Shown here: positions 43,590-52,981 of the stretch, piece by piece
Layout of the letters: each line of letters opens with the position of its first letter
How positions within the stretch are numbered: position 1 is the stretch's first letter
Source of the DNA: Agaribacterium haliotis
Lineage (GTDB): Bacteria; Pseudomonadota; Gammaproteobacteria; Pseudomonadales; Cellvibrionaceae
DNA length: 64,000 bases
Direction of reading: 5' to 3'
Assembly (NCBI RefSeq): GCF_002312815.1
Contig: NZ_NKQJ01000001.1
Coordinates: forward strand, 62,001 to 126,000
Program-made: the position numbers and the translations under genes
Notes under the pieces: generated by a model
The model's input: the letters and a program-made list of their open reading frames with translations, nothing else
Databases searched by the model: none
Told to the model about the DNA's origin: nothing

Positions 43590-45581
43590 CTAATTTAATT
43601 TTTCGAGAATATATTGGGTTGTATTCGCAGAACACTGACCGCCACACGCACCCGGGTTGGTCGGCGGCATGGTATTTAAAATCTTCTCATACAGCGCCAG
43701 CGCACCTTGATTACAGGAAGTGCAATTCGCACCAACGATCTGCTTGCCAGCATTGCCCACATCCCCCTTCGGGCCGTGACAGTGAGAGCAATACATCTGA
43801 TAGTCCAACTCACCTTGAGCAACATCCGGGGTAAATGGCAGTGGATTTGGCTCGGGATCCGGCATAGTGCCCACATAGCTCCACAAGTAGGCTGCAATAT
43901 CCTCAGCACATTGGCCAACACAGTTTGCCACTCCGCCCTGAGGCATCGTTTCCTCGATATACACAACAAGGTCAGCTTCACTATCGGCGGAATACATACT
44001 CTTATCAGGGTACTTCAAGTCGTTCATATCAAATGCAGCGAAACCGCCATAGGTACCATCCATATTATCCTGGTGACAGATTGAGCACATAGTACTGCCC
44101 ATTAAAATCTCACCATTGACTGCATCCGGCGTGGCTTCCGGCGTCGGCGTCGGCGTCGGCGTTGGTGTAGGCGTCGGCGTTGGTGTAGGCGTCGGCGTCG
44201 GCGTTGGTGTAGGCGTCGGCGTTGGTGTAGGTGTAGGCGTCGGCGTTGGTGTAGGCGTTGGTGTAGGCGTTGGTGTAGGCGTCGGCGTTGGTGTAGGCGT
44301 CGGCGTTGGTGTAGGTGTAGGCGTCGGCGTTGGTGTAGGCGTCGGCGTTGGTGTAGGCGTCGGTGTAGATGTCGGCGCTACAGTCGGCTTAGCCGTCGGG
44401 GCAACCGTTGGACGAGCCGTCGGCGCGACAGTCGGCTGAGCTGTCGGCAGCGGGCTTGGTAATACTGGTGGCATCATCGTTGGCACAGGCTCAGGCGCAG
44501 CCTCAATATAAGTCCAAAGATAGGCCGCAATATCGCGCGCGCAGTCGTCAATACAAGCTTCTGCGCCAGCTTTTGGCATGGTCTCAGCAAGATACTGAGC
44601 CAGCTGCTCAACTGTATCGGCACGATAGTTTGTATTGCTCGGATACTTCAACTCAGCAAGCGTATAGGGGTAAGGCCCGCCAAAGCTGCCGTCTTTGTTG
44701 TCCGCATGGCAACCCACACACATAGCTCCGCCGGCAAGTTGCGCACCTTTTTCAGCATTGCCCTTTGGTGCCGAGCTGGGCTCAGGCTGAGGCAGCCCAC
44801 CCGGCTCATCGCTTGGCTGAGCCGTAGGTAAAACCGTTGGCTGAGTGCTCGGCTGCGTATCTGGCGTCGGCTGAGGCTCCGGATTTACACTTGGCTGGCC
44901 AGAAGGCAGAGGCTGAGGTTTTGCCGCAAGTTGAGCTTGCGCATTCCAGCTGCGTATATAAGCACTAACATCCAGTGCACACTGGCCAGTACACCCGCCG
45001 GGCATACGCTTAGCAGTATAAGTACTCAAGCTTTCATCAAAGCCAGCTTCCGAATGGCGATAGAGCTTTTTCTTCGGGTCCAGTTTATTGAGACCGTCAC
45101 CATCATCTCCGTGACAGCCGAAACACTGGCGATTTGAATACTCCTGCTTGCCCCGTTCAACATCTCCCCTTTCGAGCACCGCTTTTTCATCAATAACATC
45201 AACATAGGAATGCTCGAGCTCACCGTCACTAACAGTAAGTTCTATACGGTAAGTTTTGCTGTCATCGTATAGCATGCTTGGTGAAGCGCTTTGCCAGTCA
45301 CCATCAATATCGCCCCCCCAGCGATATGTAATTTCATTGCCATCGACATCAAAACTCTCAGACGCATCAAATTGCAATTGGCCATCAACAAGCTCAAATT
45401 TAAAAAACGCAAAAGGTTTATTATTTTGCCCCGGTATTACCGGCGCCGGCGTCTGCTCGCCACCGCCAGACTGTTCATCTTCATCAAGCGGGCTATCAAC
45501 ATCGACCGCTCCGCCACAAGATATTAAAAAAACGAGGCTGAGCAAATAAAAACATTTGCGCCCCAATACGTAATTAAGCAT
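43590..45581 (-). CDS. Free-standing tetraheme lipoprotein with a Thr-Pro repeat linker
   Basis: The 663-residue protein is related to the N-termini of the two large cytochromes but has no DUF1592-type region. The lipobox is LISC (C22), then a PKD-like domain (about 50-125), and four heme modules with CXXCH (CFGCH, CVGCH, CSICH, CSHCH), each with a Met-Pro and Cys-x3-Cys. The last module is slightly diverged. Between modules two and three lies a (Thr-Pro)38 stretch. It is probably a surface or periplasmic electron carrier serving the locus B proteins. ATG 45581 has a GGAGA Shine-Dalgarno that is part of the 13-nt leader shared with the gene downstream. Confidence 0.85.
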   Translation of the reverse strand: MLNYVLGRKCFYLLSLVFLISCGGAVDVDSPLDEDEQSGGGEQTPAPVIPGQNNKPFAFFKFELVDGQLQFDASESFDVDGNEITYRWGGDIDGDWQSASPSMLYDDSKTYRIELTVSDGELEHSYVDVIDEKAVLERGDVERGKQEYSNRQCFGCHGDDGDGLNKLDPKKKLYRHSEAGFDESLSTYTAKRMPGGCTGQCALDVSAYIRSWNAQAQLAAKPQPLPSGQPSVNPEPQPTPDTQPSTQPTVLPTAQPSDEPGGLPQPEPSSAPKGNAEKGAQLAGGAMCVGCHADNKDGSFGGPYPYTLAELKYPSNTNYRADTVEQLAQYLAETMPKAGAEACIDDCARDIAAYLWTYIEAAPEPVPTMMPPVLPSPLPTAQPTVAPTARPTVAPTAKPTVAPTSTPTPTPTPTPTPTPTPTPTPTPTPTPTPTPTPTPTPTPTPTPTPTPTPTPTPTPTPTPTPTPTPTPTPTPTPTPTPEATPDAVNGEILMGSTMCSICHQDNMDGTYGGFAAFDMNDLKYPDKSMYSADSEADLVVYIEETMPQGGVANCVGQCAEDIAAYLWSYVGTMPDPEPNPLPFTPDVAQGELDYQMYCSHCHGPKGDVGNAGKQIVGANCTSCNQGALALYEKILNTMPPTNPGACGGQCSANTTQYILEKLN
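44139..44366. repeat. (Thr-Pro)38 coding microsatellite
   Basis: Thirty-eight hexamers of the form GGYGTN on the plus strand encode Thr-Pro on the minus strand. They are arranged largely in an 18-bp higher-order unit, GGCGTC-GGCGTT-GGTGTA. Because each unit is 6 bp, copy-number changes stay in frame and alter only linker length. Confidence 0.95.
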
Positions 45582-45799
45582 CTCAATTCTCCATCTCCCA
45601 GAGCGCCGAAGTATAAAATTGCCCCGAACTAGAAAATGTTAATACGGTCACTTACGTATAATTAATGAACACTATGCCGACAGGCGGTTGGCAGAAACCC
45701 AAACTAAAGAAGCAATATTTTGCGATATTTTTTTTAAGTATGAGAAACAGAAGGGATCGGAAGCACAACTAAAGGCGGCCTTAAATTGGGGCTGGACAA

Positions 45800-46219
45800 C
45801 TAAAAACCGGGGCTTAACTGCAACACTTGTTTTTGTTCGTCGTCGGTTAACGGGCCGTAATTGCGCGGATAGGGCCAACCGTAACCCCAGCGAAATTGAG
45901 TTGGAAAATATGGCGAACCACCAATGCGTACACCGGCAAGCATAATAAGCGCAACACTGTGCTCACCTAAGCCGGATACACACTGTTGCAAAGCGACATC
46001 CGCCTCTATGCGCTGCAGATAACTGCCGCCTTGCCAATAGGCAAAATCATGGGCCGTACAACATTCGAGCCACAGCTTTTCCTGCTCGGAAGTACCATCG
46101 GGAAAGGCACTGCAGCCATCGCTGGTAAATGGAACAAGTGTTGACGCGACAGCAGCTTGTTTAGAAAAAAAAGCCGAGAAAAATATACTGGCAACACATA
46201 TACGAACAAAAACGGCCAT
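45800..46219 (-). CDS. Small secreted protein with a phospholipase A2-like motif
   Basis: The 139-residue protein has a signal peptide ending near AAVAS. The mature part has SDGCSAFPDGTSEQEKLWLECCTAHDFAYWQGG, in which CC-x-x-HD resembles the phospholipase A2 active-site helix, then DVALQQC and a GYGWPYPRNY tail. It belongs to a conserved proteobacterial group of small PLA2-like proteins whose activity I cannot confirm. ATG at 46219 fits the signal. It lies downstream of der in the same direction. Confidence 0.65.
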   Translation of the reverse strand: MAVFVRICVASIFFSAFFSKQAAVASTLVPFTSDGCSAFPDGTSEQEKLWLECCTAHDFAYWQGGSYLQRIEADVALQQCVSGLGEHSVALIMLAGVRIGGSPYFPTQFRWGYGWPYPRNYGPLTDDEQKQVLQLSPGF

Positions 46220-46275
46220 ATCTATCTAACACCCAGACTGCATTAAACCTTAACAAACAGGCCTTAGAGCTAGCG

Positions 46276-47715
46276 CTACCGTTTGCCGCGATTCGGAGCG
46301 GTATTTCTTCCGCCTTTTTTCTGCTGGCTTTGTTCGCGCAATTTTTGTTGGCGATTACTTTTTATTTTTGCTTTTTTACCTTCAAAGGGATTGTCGGCGG
46401 TTTTAAATTCGATGCGAACAGGTGTGCCGTGTAAGTCGAGTGCCCGGCGAAAGGTTTTCTCCAAATAACGATGGTAGTGACCGGGCACGCTGCGCGTCTG
46501 ATTGCCGTGAATCACAATAATCGGTGGATTGTGGCCACCGCTGTGCGCATAGCGCAACTTTATTCGCCGCCCCTGAACCAGCGGAGGCTGGTGCTCACTT
46601 ACCGCATGCTCAAGCACTTTGGTTAAAAAGCTGGTTGAAAATTTTTCAGTCGCGCTTTGATAGCTTCGTTTAATGCTCTGATATAAATGTCCAACGCCAG
46701 TGCCATGCAATGCCGAAATAAAATGCATATCAGCAAAGTCGACAAAACGCAGGCGACGCTCAAGCTCGGTTTTCACATAAGCTTTATGTTCGCTGTCGAG
46801 CCCATCCCATTTATTTAGCGCTATCACCAGTGCCTTACCGGTATCAATAACATGGCCAAGCAGGTGCAAATCCTGCTCAACGATGCCCTCTTGCGCATCG
46901 ACAACCAAAATAACAACATTGGCGTCATCAATGGCTTGCAGGGTTTTAACTATTGAAAACTTCTCAACCGAAAGTTTGATGTTTTTCCTGCGCCGAACCC
47001 CCGCAGTATCAATCAGGGTATAGGCCTCGCCTTCTCGTTCATAGGGAATATAAACGCTGTCGCGCGTTGTGCCCGGCATATCAAATACCACGACGCGATC
47101 TTCACCGAGCATGCGGTTAACCAGGGTGCTTTTGCCGACATTTGGCCGCCCGACAACGGCGATACGAATGCCTTTTGAAGCCGGGTCGGCCGCTTCGCTT
47201 ACGGCCTCATCAACAACGACGGTATCGGGCTGGGCTTCGACGATGGCCTGCTGCAAGCTTTTTAAGCCGCGCCCCTGGGCTGCGGCTGTGCCGACGATAT
47301 GGCTAAAACCGAGCTCATAAAATTGGCTGACCACGACATCTTCATTCTGACCATCAACCTTGTTTGCAACCAGCACAACTTTTTTACTGTTGCGACGCAA
47401 GTGCTCGGCGATCTCTTCATCGGCGCTGGTAATGCCGTCTTTACAGTCGACCAAAAATAAAACCAGGTCGGCCTCTTCAATAGCCTGATAACTTTGCCCG
47501 GCCATCTCAAGGTCGATGCCCTCTTCTTCCCCACTTAAACCACCGGTATCGATGGCAAGGTAGCGGCGCTCGCCAATTTCGAGCTCGCCGTATTTGCGAT
47601 CGCGGGTCAGGCCGGCGTGGTTGGCCACGAGCGCATCGCGGGTTTTGGTAAGGCGATTAAACAGCGTCGACTTGCCCACATTTGGGCGTCCGACCAGAGC
47701 GACTGTAGCTAACAT
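46276..47715 (-). CDS. der: Ribosome biogenesis GTPase Der
   Basis: The 479-residue protein has two GTPase domains. The first has [12 protein letters not shown] near 8-19 and the second [12 protein letters not shown] near 185-196, each with NKxD motifs (NKVDG, NKWDG). A KH-like domain and a basic Lys/Gln-rich tail follow. Der assists large-subunit assembly. It is the last gene of the der-bamB-yfgM-hisS run; ATG 47715 is the family start. Confidence 0.97.
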   Translation of the reverse strand: MLATVALVGRPNVGKSTLFNRLTKTRDALVANHAGLTRDRKYGELEIGERRYLAIDTGGLSGEEEGIDLEMAGQSYQAIEEADLVLFLVDCKDGITSADEEIAEHLRRNSKKVVLVANKVDGQNEDVVVSQFYELGFSHIVGTAAAQGRGLKSLQQAIVEAQPDTVVVDEAVSEAADPASKGIRIAVVGRPNVGKSTLVNRMLGEDRVVVFDMPGTTRDSVYIPYEREGEAYTLIDTAGVRRRKNIKLSVEKFSIVKTLQAIDDANVVILVVDAQEGIVEQDLHLLGHVIDTGKALVIALNKWDGLDSEHKAYVKTELERRLRFVDFADMHFISALHGTGVGHLYQSIKRSYQSATEKFSTSFLTKVLEHAVSEHQPPLVQGRRIKLRYAHSGGHNPPIIVIHGNQTRSVPGHYHRYLEKTFRRALDLHGTPVRIEFKTADNPFEGKKAKIKSNRQQKLREQSQQKKGGRNTAPNRGKR

Positions 47716-47790
47716 GGCAGGCCTAAAGGCTGATGAGTATGGAGGTAAATTGTAGAGCGCCTTGGCACCGGCGCTCAAGCAACAACAAAA

Positions 47791-48936
47791 CTAGGGTTTA
47801 AGGGAGTAGATCGACACCTTGCCATCATCGCTAAGGGCCAAAAAACCACCGTCGACAAACAGCATCGGCGCACTGAAACCGTCGCCACTTAACTTGCGGC
47901 GCCCGGCAAAACTGCCGTCGGCCTTGTTAAGCACATGCAAATAGTCGTCGTCGTCAATAACCAATACGTAGTTATCGAGCAGCAGAGGTGAATCGAGACC
48001 ACGCATCTGCATCTGCTCGTTGGTCCAGAGTATGCTGCCATTGGCTGCGTTAAAGGCGACAACATGGCTCTCATCGGTAACGGCATAAACATGAGCACCG
48101 TCGACCGCCAGATTGCGATAGCTGCTTAAATCCTGCTTCCACAGCACCTGACCCTTAGCTTTACTAAAGCTCGCCAGAGCGCCTTGATAGGTCGCAGCGT
48201 AGACCATGCCGCCATCGATAATCGGGCTGCCGTCTATATCAATCATTTTCTCAAGGTCGTGGCGCCCCTTGGGTGAACTGACCCGACCGCTCCACAGCAG
48301 CGCTCCGTCGCGCACATTCAGCGCAACAATCTGGCCGTTGGCAAAAGCGGCAATCACCTGATTGCGCTGCACCACAGGGTTTGCCGTTCCGCGCAGCGTC
48401 AAAGCGGGCACAGCGTGATCGTAACGCCACAGCTGCTTACCATCGCGTGTCGAAAAGCCGTAGAGGCGACCGTCGATGGTTTGCGCAACCACAACGGTCG
48501 AGCTTGTTGCGGGCACACTGAGAATCTCGCTGGAGGTCTCAGCCAACCACTTTTGCTCGCCAGTTTCGGCATCCAGAGCGATTAGCTCGCCTTTAAAGGT
48601 ACCGACGTAAACATTTTGCCGCCCAAGGCCCACCCCGGCGGCAATGTCGCTATCAACATTGCTTTTCCAGAGATTTTTTTTGCGTTCAAGATCGTAGGCG
48701 TAAACGCGCCCCTTGGCATCGGCGACAAACAGGCGTTGCTCGTCAAGTGCCGCCATCAAATTGGACGCGCGCTTATCGCGACCGGAACCAAAACCCTTGC
48801 CCCAGTCGCGCTTGATTTTTACCGTCGCATCAAAATCGGCAAGGCCCGAACGCTTGAGCTCATCTTTGTTTTTATTTGACGAGCACGCCGCAACGGCAAA
48901 GAGCAAACACAGGGCGAGAACTGAACGCAATTTCAT
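47791..48936 (-). CDS. bamB: Outer membrane assembly lipoprotein BamB
   Basis: The 381-residue lipoprotein has a lipobox at VAA-C18 and an eight-bladed PQQ-type beta-propeller. Blade repeats such as YDLERKKNLWK, LDAETGEQKWLAE and FSTRDGKQLWRYD carry the recurrent Trp-x-x-Gly/Asp pattern. It acts with BamA to insert outer membrane proteins. It follows yfgM by 3 bp, a typical gammaproteobacterial arrangement. Confidence 0.95.
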   Translation of the reverse strand: MKLRSVLALCLLFAVAACSSNKNKDELKRSGLADFDATVKIKRDWGKGFGSGRDKRASNLMAALDEQRLFVADAKGRVYAYDLERKKNLWKSNVDSDIAAGVGLGRQNVYVGTFKGELIALDAETGEQKWLAETSSEILSVPATSSTVVVAQTIDGRLYGFSTRDGKQLWRYDHAVPALTLRGTANPVVQRNQVIAAFANGQIVALNVRDGALLWSGRVSSPKGRHDLEKMIDIDGSPIIDGGMVYAATYQGALASFSKAKGQVLWKQDLSSYRNLAVDGAHVYAVTDESHVVAFNAANGSILWTNEQMQMRGLDSPLLLDNYVLVIDDDDYLHVLNKADGSFAGRRKLSGDGFSAPMLFVDGGFLALSDDGKVSIYSLKP

Positions 48937-48939
48937 TAA

Positions 48940-49638
48940 TTAACCTTCGCTTTCGCTGGGAAGAGCAGGCTCAAGGGACTCAGCTGGTGCCAGACCGTCG
49001 AGCTTAAACTGAATAATGCCGCGCTGGGCAAACTGCTGAGGCGTCAGCGCTCCGAGCGCTTGCTGATAGGCCGTGCGTGCGTTTTGCGGCTCGGCCTTGG
49101 CAACATAGGCATCGCCACGTATTTCAGCGTACAGCGCTTGAACCGATTCAGATTGGCTAGGCGCCACCAGTGCCAGCGCAGCGTCGTAATCACCTGCGGC
49201 AATTTCTACTCGCGCCAAACGCGCCTTCGCTACCGCGATCACCGCCTCATTGGAGCCGTTGTCGACAACGGCTTGCAAAGCCTCACTGGCGGCAGCGTAA
49301 TTGTTGTCTTGCACAGCAATGCGCGCGCTCACCATCGCCGCCAAATCGGCGTACATAGAGCCGGCGTATTGCTTCTGAATGTCTGCCGCCAGCGCTCCGG
49401 CCTCGGCTTTTAATTCATCACTGAAAGCGGCTTCGCCAACCGGCTGAATTAACTCAATTAAAGCCTGGTATTCATCCGAGGCTTTTTCAGCTTGCGCCTT
49501 TTTGTGATCACCGTAAAAGTTCCAACCGGTATAAAGCAGTGCGGCGGCGACGATCGGAACCACCACACTCAACCAATTGTTATCCCACCAGCGTTTGATC
49601 GCTTCAATTTGTTCTTCTTCTGTCAGATGATCAGCCAC
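48940..49638 (-). CDS. yfgM: YfgM-like TPR ancillary SecYEG protein
   Basis: The 232-residue protein has a short cytoplasmic N-terminus (EEEQIEAIKRWWDNNW), one membrane helix (LSVVVPIVAAALLYTGWNFYG) and a periplasmic TPR-like domain. YfgM associates with the SecYEG translocon and PpiD. GTG 49638 has AGGAG 7 bp upstream and starts 4 bp after the hisS stop. Confidence 0.9.
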   Translation of the reverse strand: MADHLTEEEQIEAIKRWWDNNWLSVVVPIVAAALLYTGWNFYGDHKKAQAEKASDEYQALIELIQPVGEAAFSDELKAEAGALAADIQKQYAGSMYADLAAMVSARIAVQDNNYAAASEALQAVVDNGSNEAVIAVAKARLARVEIAAGDYDAALALVAPSQSESVQALYAEIRGDAYVAKAEPQNARTAYQQALGALTPQQFAQRGIIQFKLDGLAPAESLEPALPSESEG

Positions 49639-49642
49639 GTTA

Positions 49643-50920
49643 TTACTCCTGATTAAAAACCGCCGCGAGCGCATCAGTGCTCACGGTTTGTTGTTCGCGC
49701 TCTTCGCGCAGATATTTAATGCCGACCTCATTGCGAGCGACTTCGTCCTCACCGAGCACCAAGGCTACCGAGGCGCCGCTTTTGTCGGCTTTTTTCATCT
49801 GGGCGCGAAAGTTGCCACCCCCACAATGTACTTGTACACGCAAACCCGAGTGCTGATCGCGCAGCTTGTCGGCCAGACTCATCGCTTCGGCTTTGACATC
49901 GCCAACGGCAACAATATAGACATCGAGCTGCTGGGCGAGCTGCGCCGGCACCAAGTCCAGCTCGGTGAGCATTAGCACCAGGCGCTCAACGCCCATGCCA
50001 AAACCAATGGCCGGTGTTTGTTTGCCGCCTAACTGCTCCACTAAACCGTCGTAGCGGCCGCCACCACATATCGTACCCTGGGCACCGAGCTTGTCGGTCA
50101 CCCACTCAAAAACGGTTTTGCTGTAGTAGTCGAGCCCGCGCACCAACAGCGGATTGACCTCGTAATTGACGCCGAGTTGGTCGAGAAGTTTCAAAAGTGC
50201 AGCAAAGTGCTCGCGACTGTCGTCATCGAGAAAGTCGCTGAGCATCGGCGCCTGCGCAAACAGCGCACGCGTGCTATCGACCTTGGAGTCAAAAATACGC
50301 AGAGGATTAGTGTGCAGGCGGCGCTGGCTATCCTCGTCGAGCTTGTCTTTGTGCGCCTCAAAATAGCTGATCAATGCCTGGCGATGCGCCTTGCGCGCAT
50401 CGGCGTTGCCGAGGCTATTTATTTGCAGCGTAACGTGCTCAAGCAGCCCCAATTTGCGCCACAGGCTGGCCGTCATTTGCAGAAGCTCAGCATCGATATC
50501 GGGGCCGGCAAAACCAAAGGCCTCAACCCCAAATTGATGAAACTGGCGCAAGCGCCCCTTTTGCGGTTTTTCGTGGCGGAACATCGGCCCGCTGTACCAC
50601 AACTTCTGAGTCAAAGTGCCGCGATCAAACAGCATTTGATGCTGCTCACACGCGCGCACACAGCTGGCGGTGCCCTCGGGCCTGAGGGTCAACATGTCAC
50701 CGTTTCTGTCTTCAAAGGTGTACATCTCTTTTTCGACGATGTCCGTCGCCTCGCCGATGCCGCGCTTAAACAGTTCGGTCTGCTCCAAAAGCGGAAAGCG
50801 CATTTCGCGATAGCCGTAGCTCAATAAAACACTGCGAATGCTCGACTCGAGATACTGCCACACCGGGCTGTCGCCGGGCAGCAGGTCCTTCATGCCAGTA
50901 ATGGCCTGTATTTTTTTCAA
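49643..50920 (-). CDS. hisS: Histidyl-tRNA synthetase
   Basis: The 425-residue class II synthetase has the motif 1 region, motif 2 around LRPEGTASCVRAC, RHEKPQKGRLRQFHQFG, and the histidine-specific GRYDGLV and LVRGLDYYSKTVFEW segments. It charges tRNA-His. The start is TTG at 50920, encoding the family-typical MKKIQAITGMKDLLPG. The neighbouring ispG gene expected on its upstream side is not there. Confidence 0.97.
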   Translation of the reverse strand: MKKIQAITGMKDLLPGDSPVWQYLESSIRSVLLSYGYREMRFPLLEQTELFKRGIGEATDIVEKEMYTFEDRNGDMLTLRPEGTASCVRACEQHQMLFDRGTLTQKLWYSGPMFRHEKPQKGRLRQFHQFGVEAFGFAGPDIDAELLQMTASLWRKLGLLEHVTLQINSLGNADARKAHRQALISYFEAHKDKLDEDSQRRLHTNPLRIFDSKVDSTRALFAQAPMLSDFLDDDSREHFAALLKLLDQLGVNYEVNPLLVRGLDYYSKTVFEWVTDKLGAQGTICGGGRYDGLVEQLGGKQTPAIGFGMGVERLVLMLTELDLVPAQLAQQLDVYIVAVGDVKAEAMSLADKLRDQHSGLRVQVHCGGGNFRAQMKKADKSGASVALVLGEDEVARNEVGIKYLREEREQQTVSTDALAAVFNQE

Positions 50921-50980
50921 AGATTTACCTAGTTAGCCAACCGCAGGCTGGCTCCATTCATTAAATAGCGGCGCAACTAT

Positions 50981-51031
50981 ATTGGCGCCCGCTGTTCATT
51001 GACGCCCGCTGTTCATTGGCGCCCGGTGTTC
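50981..51031. repeat. Triple 17-bp tandem repeat between rodZ and hisS
   Basis: ATTGRCGCCCGSTGTTC occurs three times in a row at 50981-50997, 50998-51014 and 51015-51031, with two substitutions overall. It fills most of the 167-bp gap where ispG usually lies. The unit is not a multiple of three and no reading frame uses it. Confidence 0.85.
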
Positions 51032-51087
51032 ACGCTTGCCGGTTGCGCTCGCAAGCTCGCGCCCCGCTCAGACCCTGGCTTTCAAAC

Positions 51088-52185
51088 TTAGGGCAGAGTA
51101 AAACGGGCCGTATCCCGGCCGCTGCGCACGGGTACATCAACTGACTCACCGTCAACGACCAGTGAGACTGCCCTCGCATTGCCGAGCATCAAGTTCAGTG
51201 GCGCCTGGCCAAAAAGGCGCAGATTATCGCCGCTGCGCTGAATATCTGCAAATAACAACTTCCCACTGCCATCTTTTACCTCTACCCAGCAGTCATCTGT
51301 AAAACTGAGCTCAAGCTGTCGCTGCATCGCTGCGCCCTGCTCGGCAAGCTCTGCTGCCAAAGCGCCGTTGGCGCTATCCCCTTGCTCTGCGGGCGCCGAC
51401 TGCGCAGCCGGGCCGGTGTTACTGGCTTGAGACACTTGCCCCCGAGGCGCTAACTGCGGCGCAGCCTGCTGCTCTGCCGATAACTCGGCGCTGTCACTGC
51501 TACTGTTATCAGCACGATTGTCGGCCCTGTCACCAACATCATCACCGACGTCATCACCAACGCCGCCACCCTGATAGCGAGGCTCAGAAGCATCGCCATT
51601 TTGAGTTGGCTCGGCACGCTCTGGCCCCGATGTTTGCTCAAGCTCGGCGCCCGGCTCAAGCTGGCTGTCTTGCGCCAGCACCGGGTTACTCTGATCGAGC
51701 ACCAAAGCCTCTACAATATCGGCCTCGGCAATATCGGCCTCAATCGGCGCCAGATTTTTCTGCTTGTGTTTAGCTTCACCCCCCGAACTCAAGACAAACA
51801 CCAACACCACCAAAAACAGCACCGCGGCGGCACCGATCACCATCGGCACATTCATGCCACCGCCGGCCTCAACAGCATCGTCAAGTGATTCATTGTCACT
51901 TTGAGCCGCGCGTTGCAAGGCGTGAAATTCATTGACCAAAGCCGCACCATCGGCGCCGAGCAGCTTGGCATAACTGCGCAAGTAACCGGATACAAATACC
52001 GGGTTGCCTATGGCCTCGTAGTCGTCCGCCTCTAACAACGGCAGCTTTTTTTCGGGAATGCGGCTCTGGCGCCACGCCTCGTCGAGGCTCAGCCCCTGCG
52101 CCTCGCGCAGTGCTTTTAACTTGGCTCCGGGACCGGGCCCCGAACTAGTGTGGTGCTGGATCTCAGTATCTTGCGACGACTCCAC
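51088..52185 (-). CDS. rodZ: RodZ-like cell-shape protein
   Basis: The 365-residue bitopic protein has a cytoplasmic helix-turn-helix (KLKALREAQGLSLDEAWRQSRIPEKKLPLLEADDYEAIGNPVFVSGYLRSYA), one membrane helix (VPMVIGAAAVLFLVVLVFVL at about 114-133) and a periplasmic C-terminal DUF4115 domain (FTDDCWVEVKDGSGKLLFADIQRSGDNLRLFG). RodZ anchors MreB. The linker is Ser/Glu/Asp-rich. Start is GTG with AGGA 9 bp upstream. Confidence 0.92.
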   Translation of the reverse strand: MESSQDTEIQHHTSSGPGPGAKLKALREAQGLSLDEAWRQSRIPEKKLPLLEADDYEAIGNPVFVSGYLRSYAKLLGADGAALVNEFHALQRAAQSDNESLDDAVEAGGGMNVPMVIGAAAVLFLVVLVFVLSSGGEAKHKQKNLAPIEADIAEADIVEALVLDQSNPVLAQDSQLEPGAELEQTSGPERAEPTQNGDASEPRYQGGGVGDDVGDDVGDRADNRADNSSSDSAELSAEQQAAPQLAPRGQVSQASNTGPAAQSAPAEQGDSANGALAAELAEQGAAMQRQLELSFTDDCWVEVKDGSGKLLFADIQRSGDNLRLFGQAPLNLMLGNARAVSLVVDGESVDVPVRSGRDTARFTLP

Positions 52186-52196
52186 AGCAAGCGTTC

Positions 52197-52958
52197 CTAT
52201 TTCAACGAGTTTTTGTAATCGAGGTATTCCTGCGAATACGGGTGTAAGTTCTTAAGCGCCAGGGCGTAGCTGGCCTCTTTGTCTTTGTTGCCAAAAATAC
52301 GTTCGATGCGAATGCCCAGCCACAGACTTCGTGCGCTCGCCTGAGCATAAGCACTGTATAAGTCAAGATTGCGCTTGGCCTCTGAATACTCGCCATCATC
52401 AAATTGCATTTCGGCCAGTTCAAGCGCCGCCGGCGCATTGCTCTTGCTGATATTTAAGGCGTGTTCAAAGGCACCGCGTGCGCGCTTGCTATCGCCGAGA
52501 GCAAGTGAGCAAAGCCCGAGTAAATAAAGTGCATTGCCCCGGCTCGGGTAGGTGATATCGGCGCTGGCTTTTTCAAGATACGGACGCGCGTCGGCGCAGC
52601 GCCCGTTTTCAAATAAAAAGCGCGAATAACTAAGTTCGATGCTCGACATACTAAAATCGGCTCTGAGCTTCATCGCCCGCCGGAATTTCTGGTCGGCAAG
52701 CTCGGTCTCGCCGTTGAGCTGGTGAACCATGGCAATACCGGCCATCGCTTCGGCCGATTTTGCATCCATGTCCTGAGCGGTAGAAAAAGCCCTAAGCGCC
52801 CGATCGCGCTCATTTTTCTGCAGGTAGTTCATGCCCAGTTTGACATTCGCCTCTACCGCTTTTTGCTTGTCGAGCTTGGGGCCGTTATCAATGGTCGATA
52901 CACAGCCGGCAAGCAAGATAGCGAACAGCAATACCGTACATCGGTGCAGATAGTTCAT
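52197..52958 (-). CDS. pilW: Type IV pilus biogenesis lipoprotein PilW/PilF
   Basis: The 253-residue TPR lipoprotein has a lipobox LAGC and several TPR motifs (for example LGMNYLQKNERDRALRAFSTA and NALYLLGLCSLALGDSKRARGAFEHAL). It assists assembly of the PilQ secretin. It sits between rlmN and rodZ as in Pseudomonas and E. coli relatives. Confidence 0.92.
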   Translation of the reverse strand: MNYLHRCTVLLFAILLAGCVSTIDNGPKLDKQKAVEANVKLGMNYLQKNERDRALRAFSTAQDMDAKSAEAMAGIAMVHQLNGETELADQKFRRAMKLRADFSMSSIELSYSRFLFENGRCADARPYLEKASADITYPSRGNALYLLGLCSLALGDSKRARGAFEHALNISKSNAPAALELAEMQFDDGEYSEAKRNLDLYSAYAQASARSLWLGIRIERIFGNKDKEASYALALKNLHPYSQEYLDYKNSLK

Positions 52959-52981
52959 TTATGTTCCTTATTATTGTTTTA

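Noticed and set aside
44139-44366. Possible CRISPR-like array
   Set aside because: The repeat is a contiguous hexamer microsatellite without spacers and is in frame within a coding gene.
44116-44439. Plus-strand reading frame encoding a long Gly-Val repeat
   Set aside because: It is the mirror of the (Thr-Pro)38 repeat in the tetraheme gene and has no other coding evidence.
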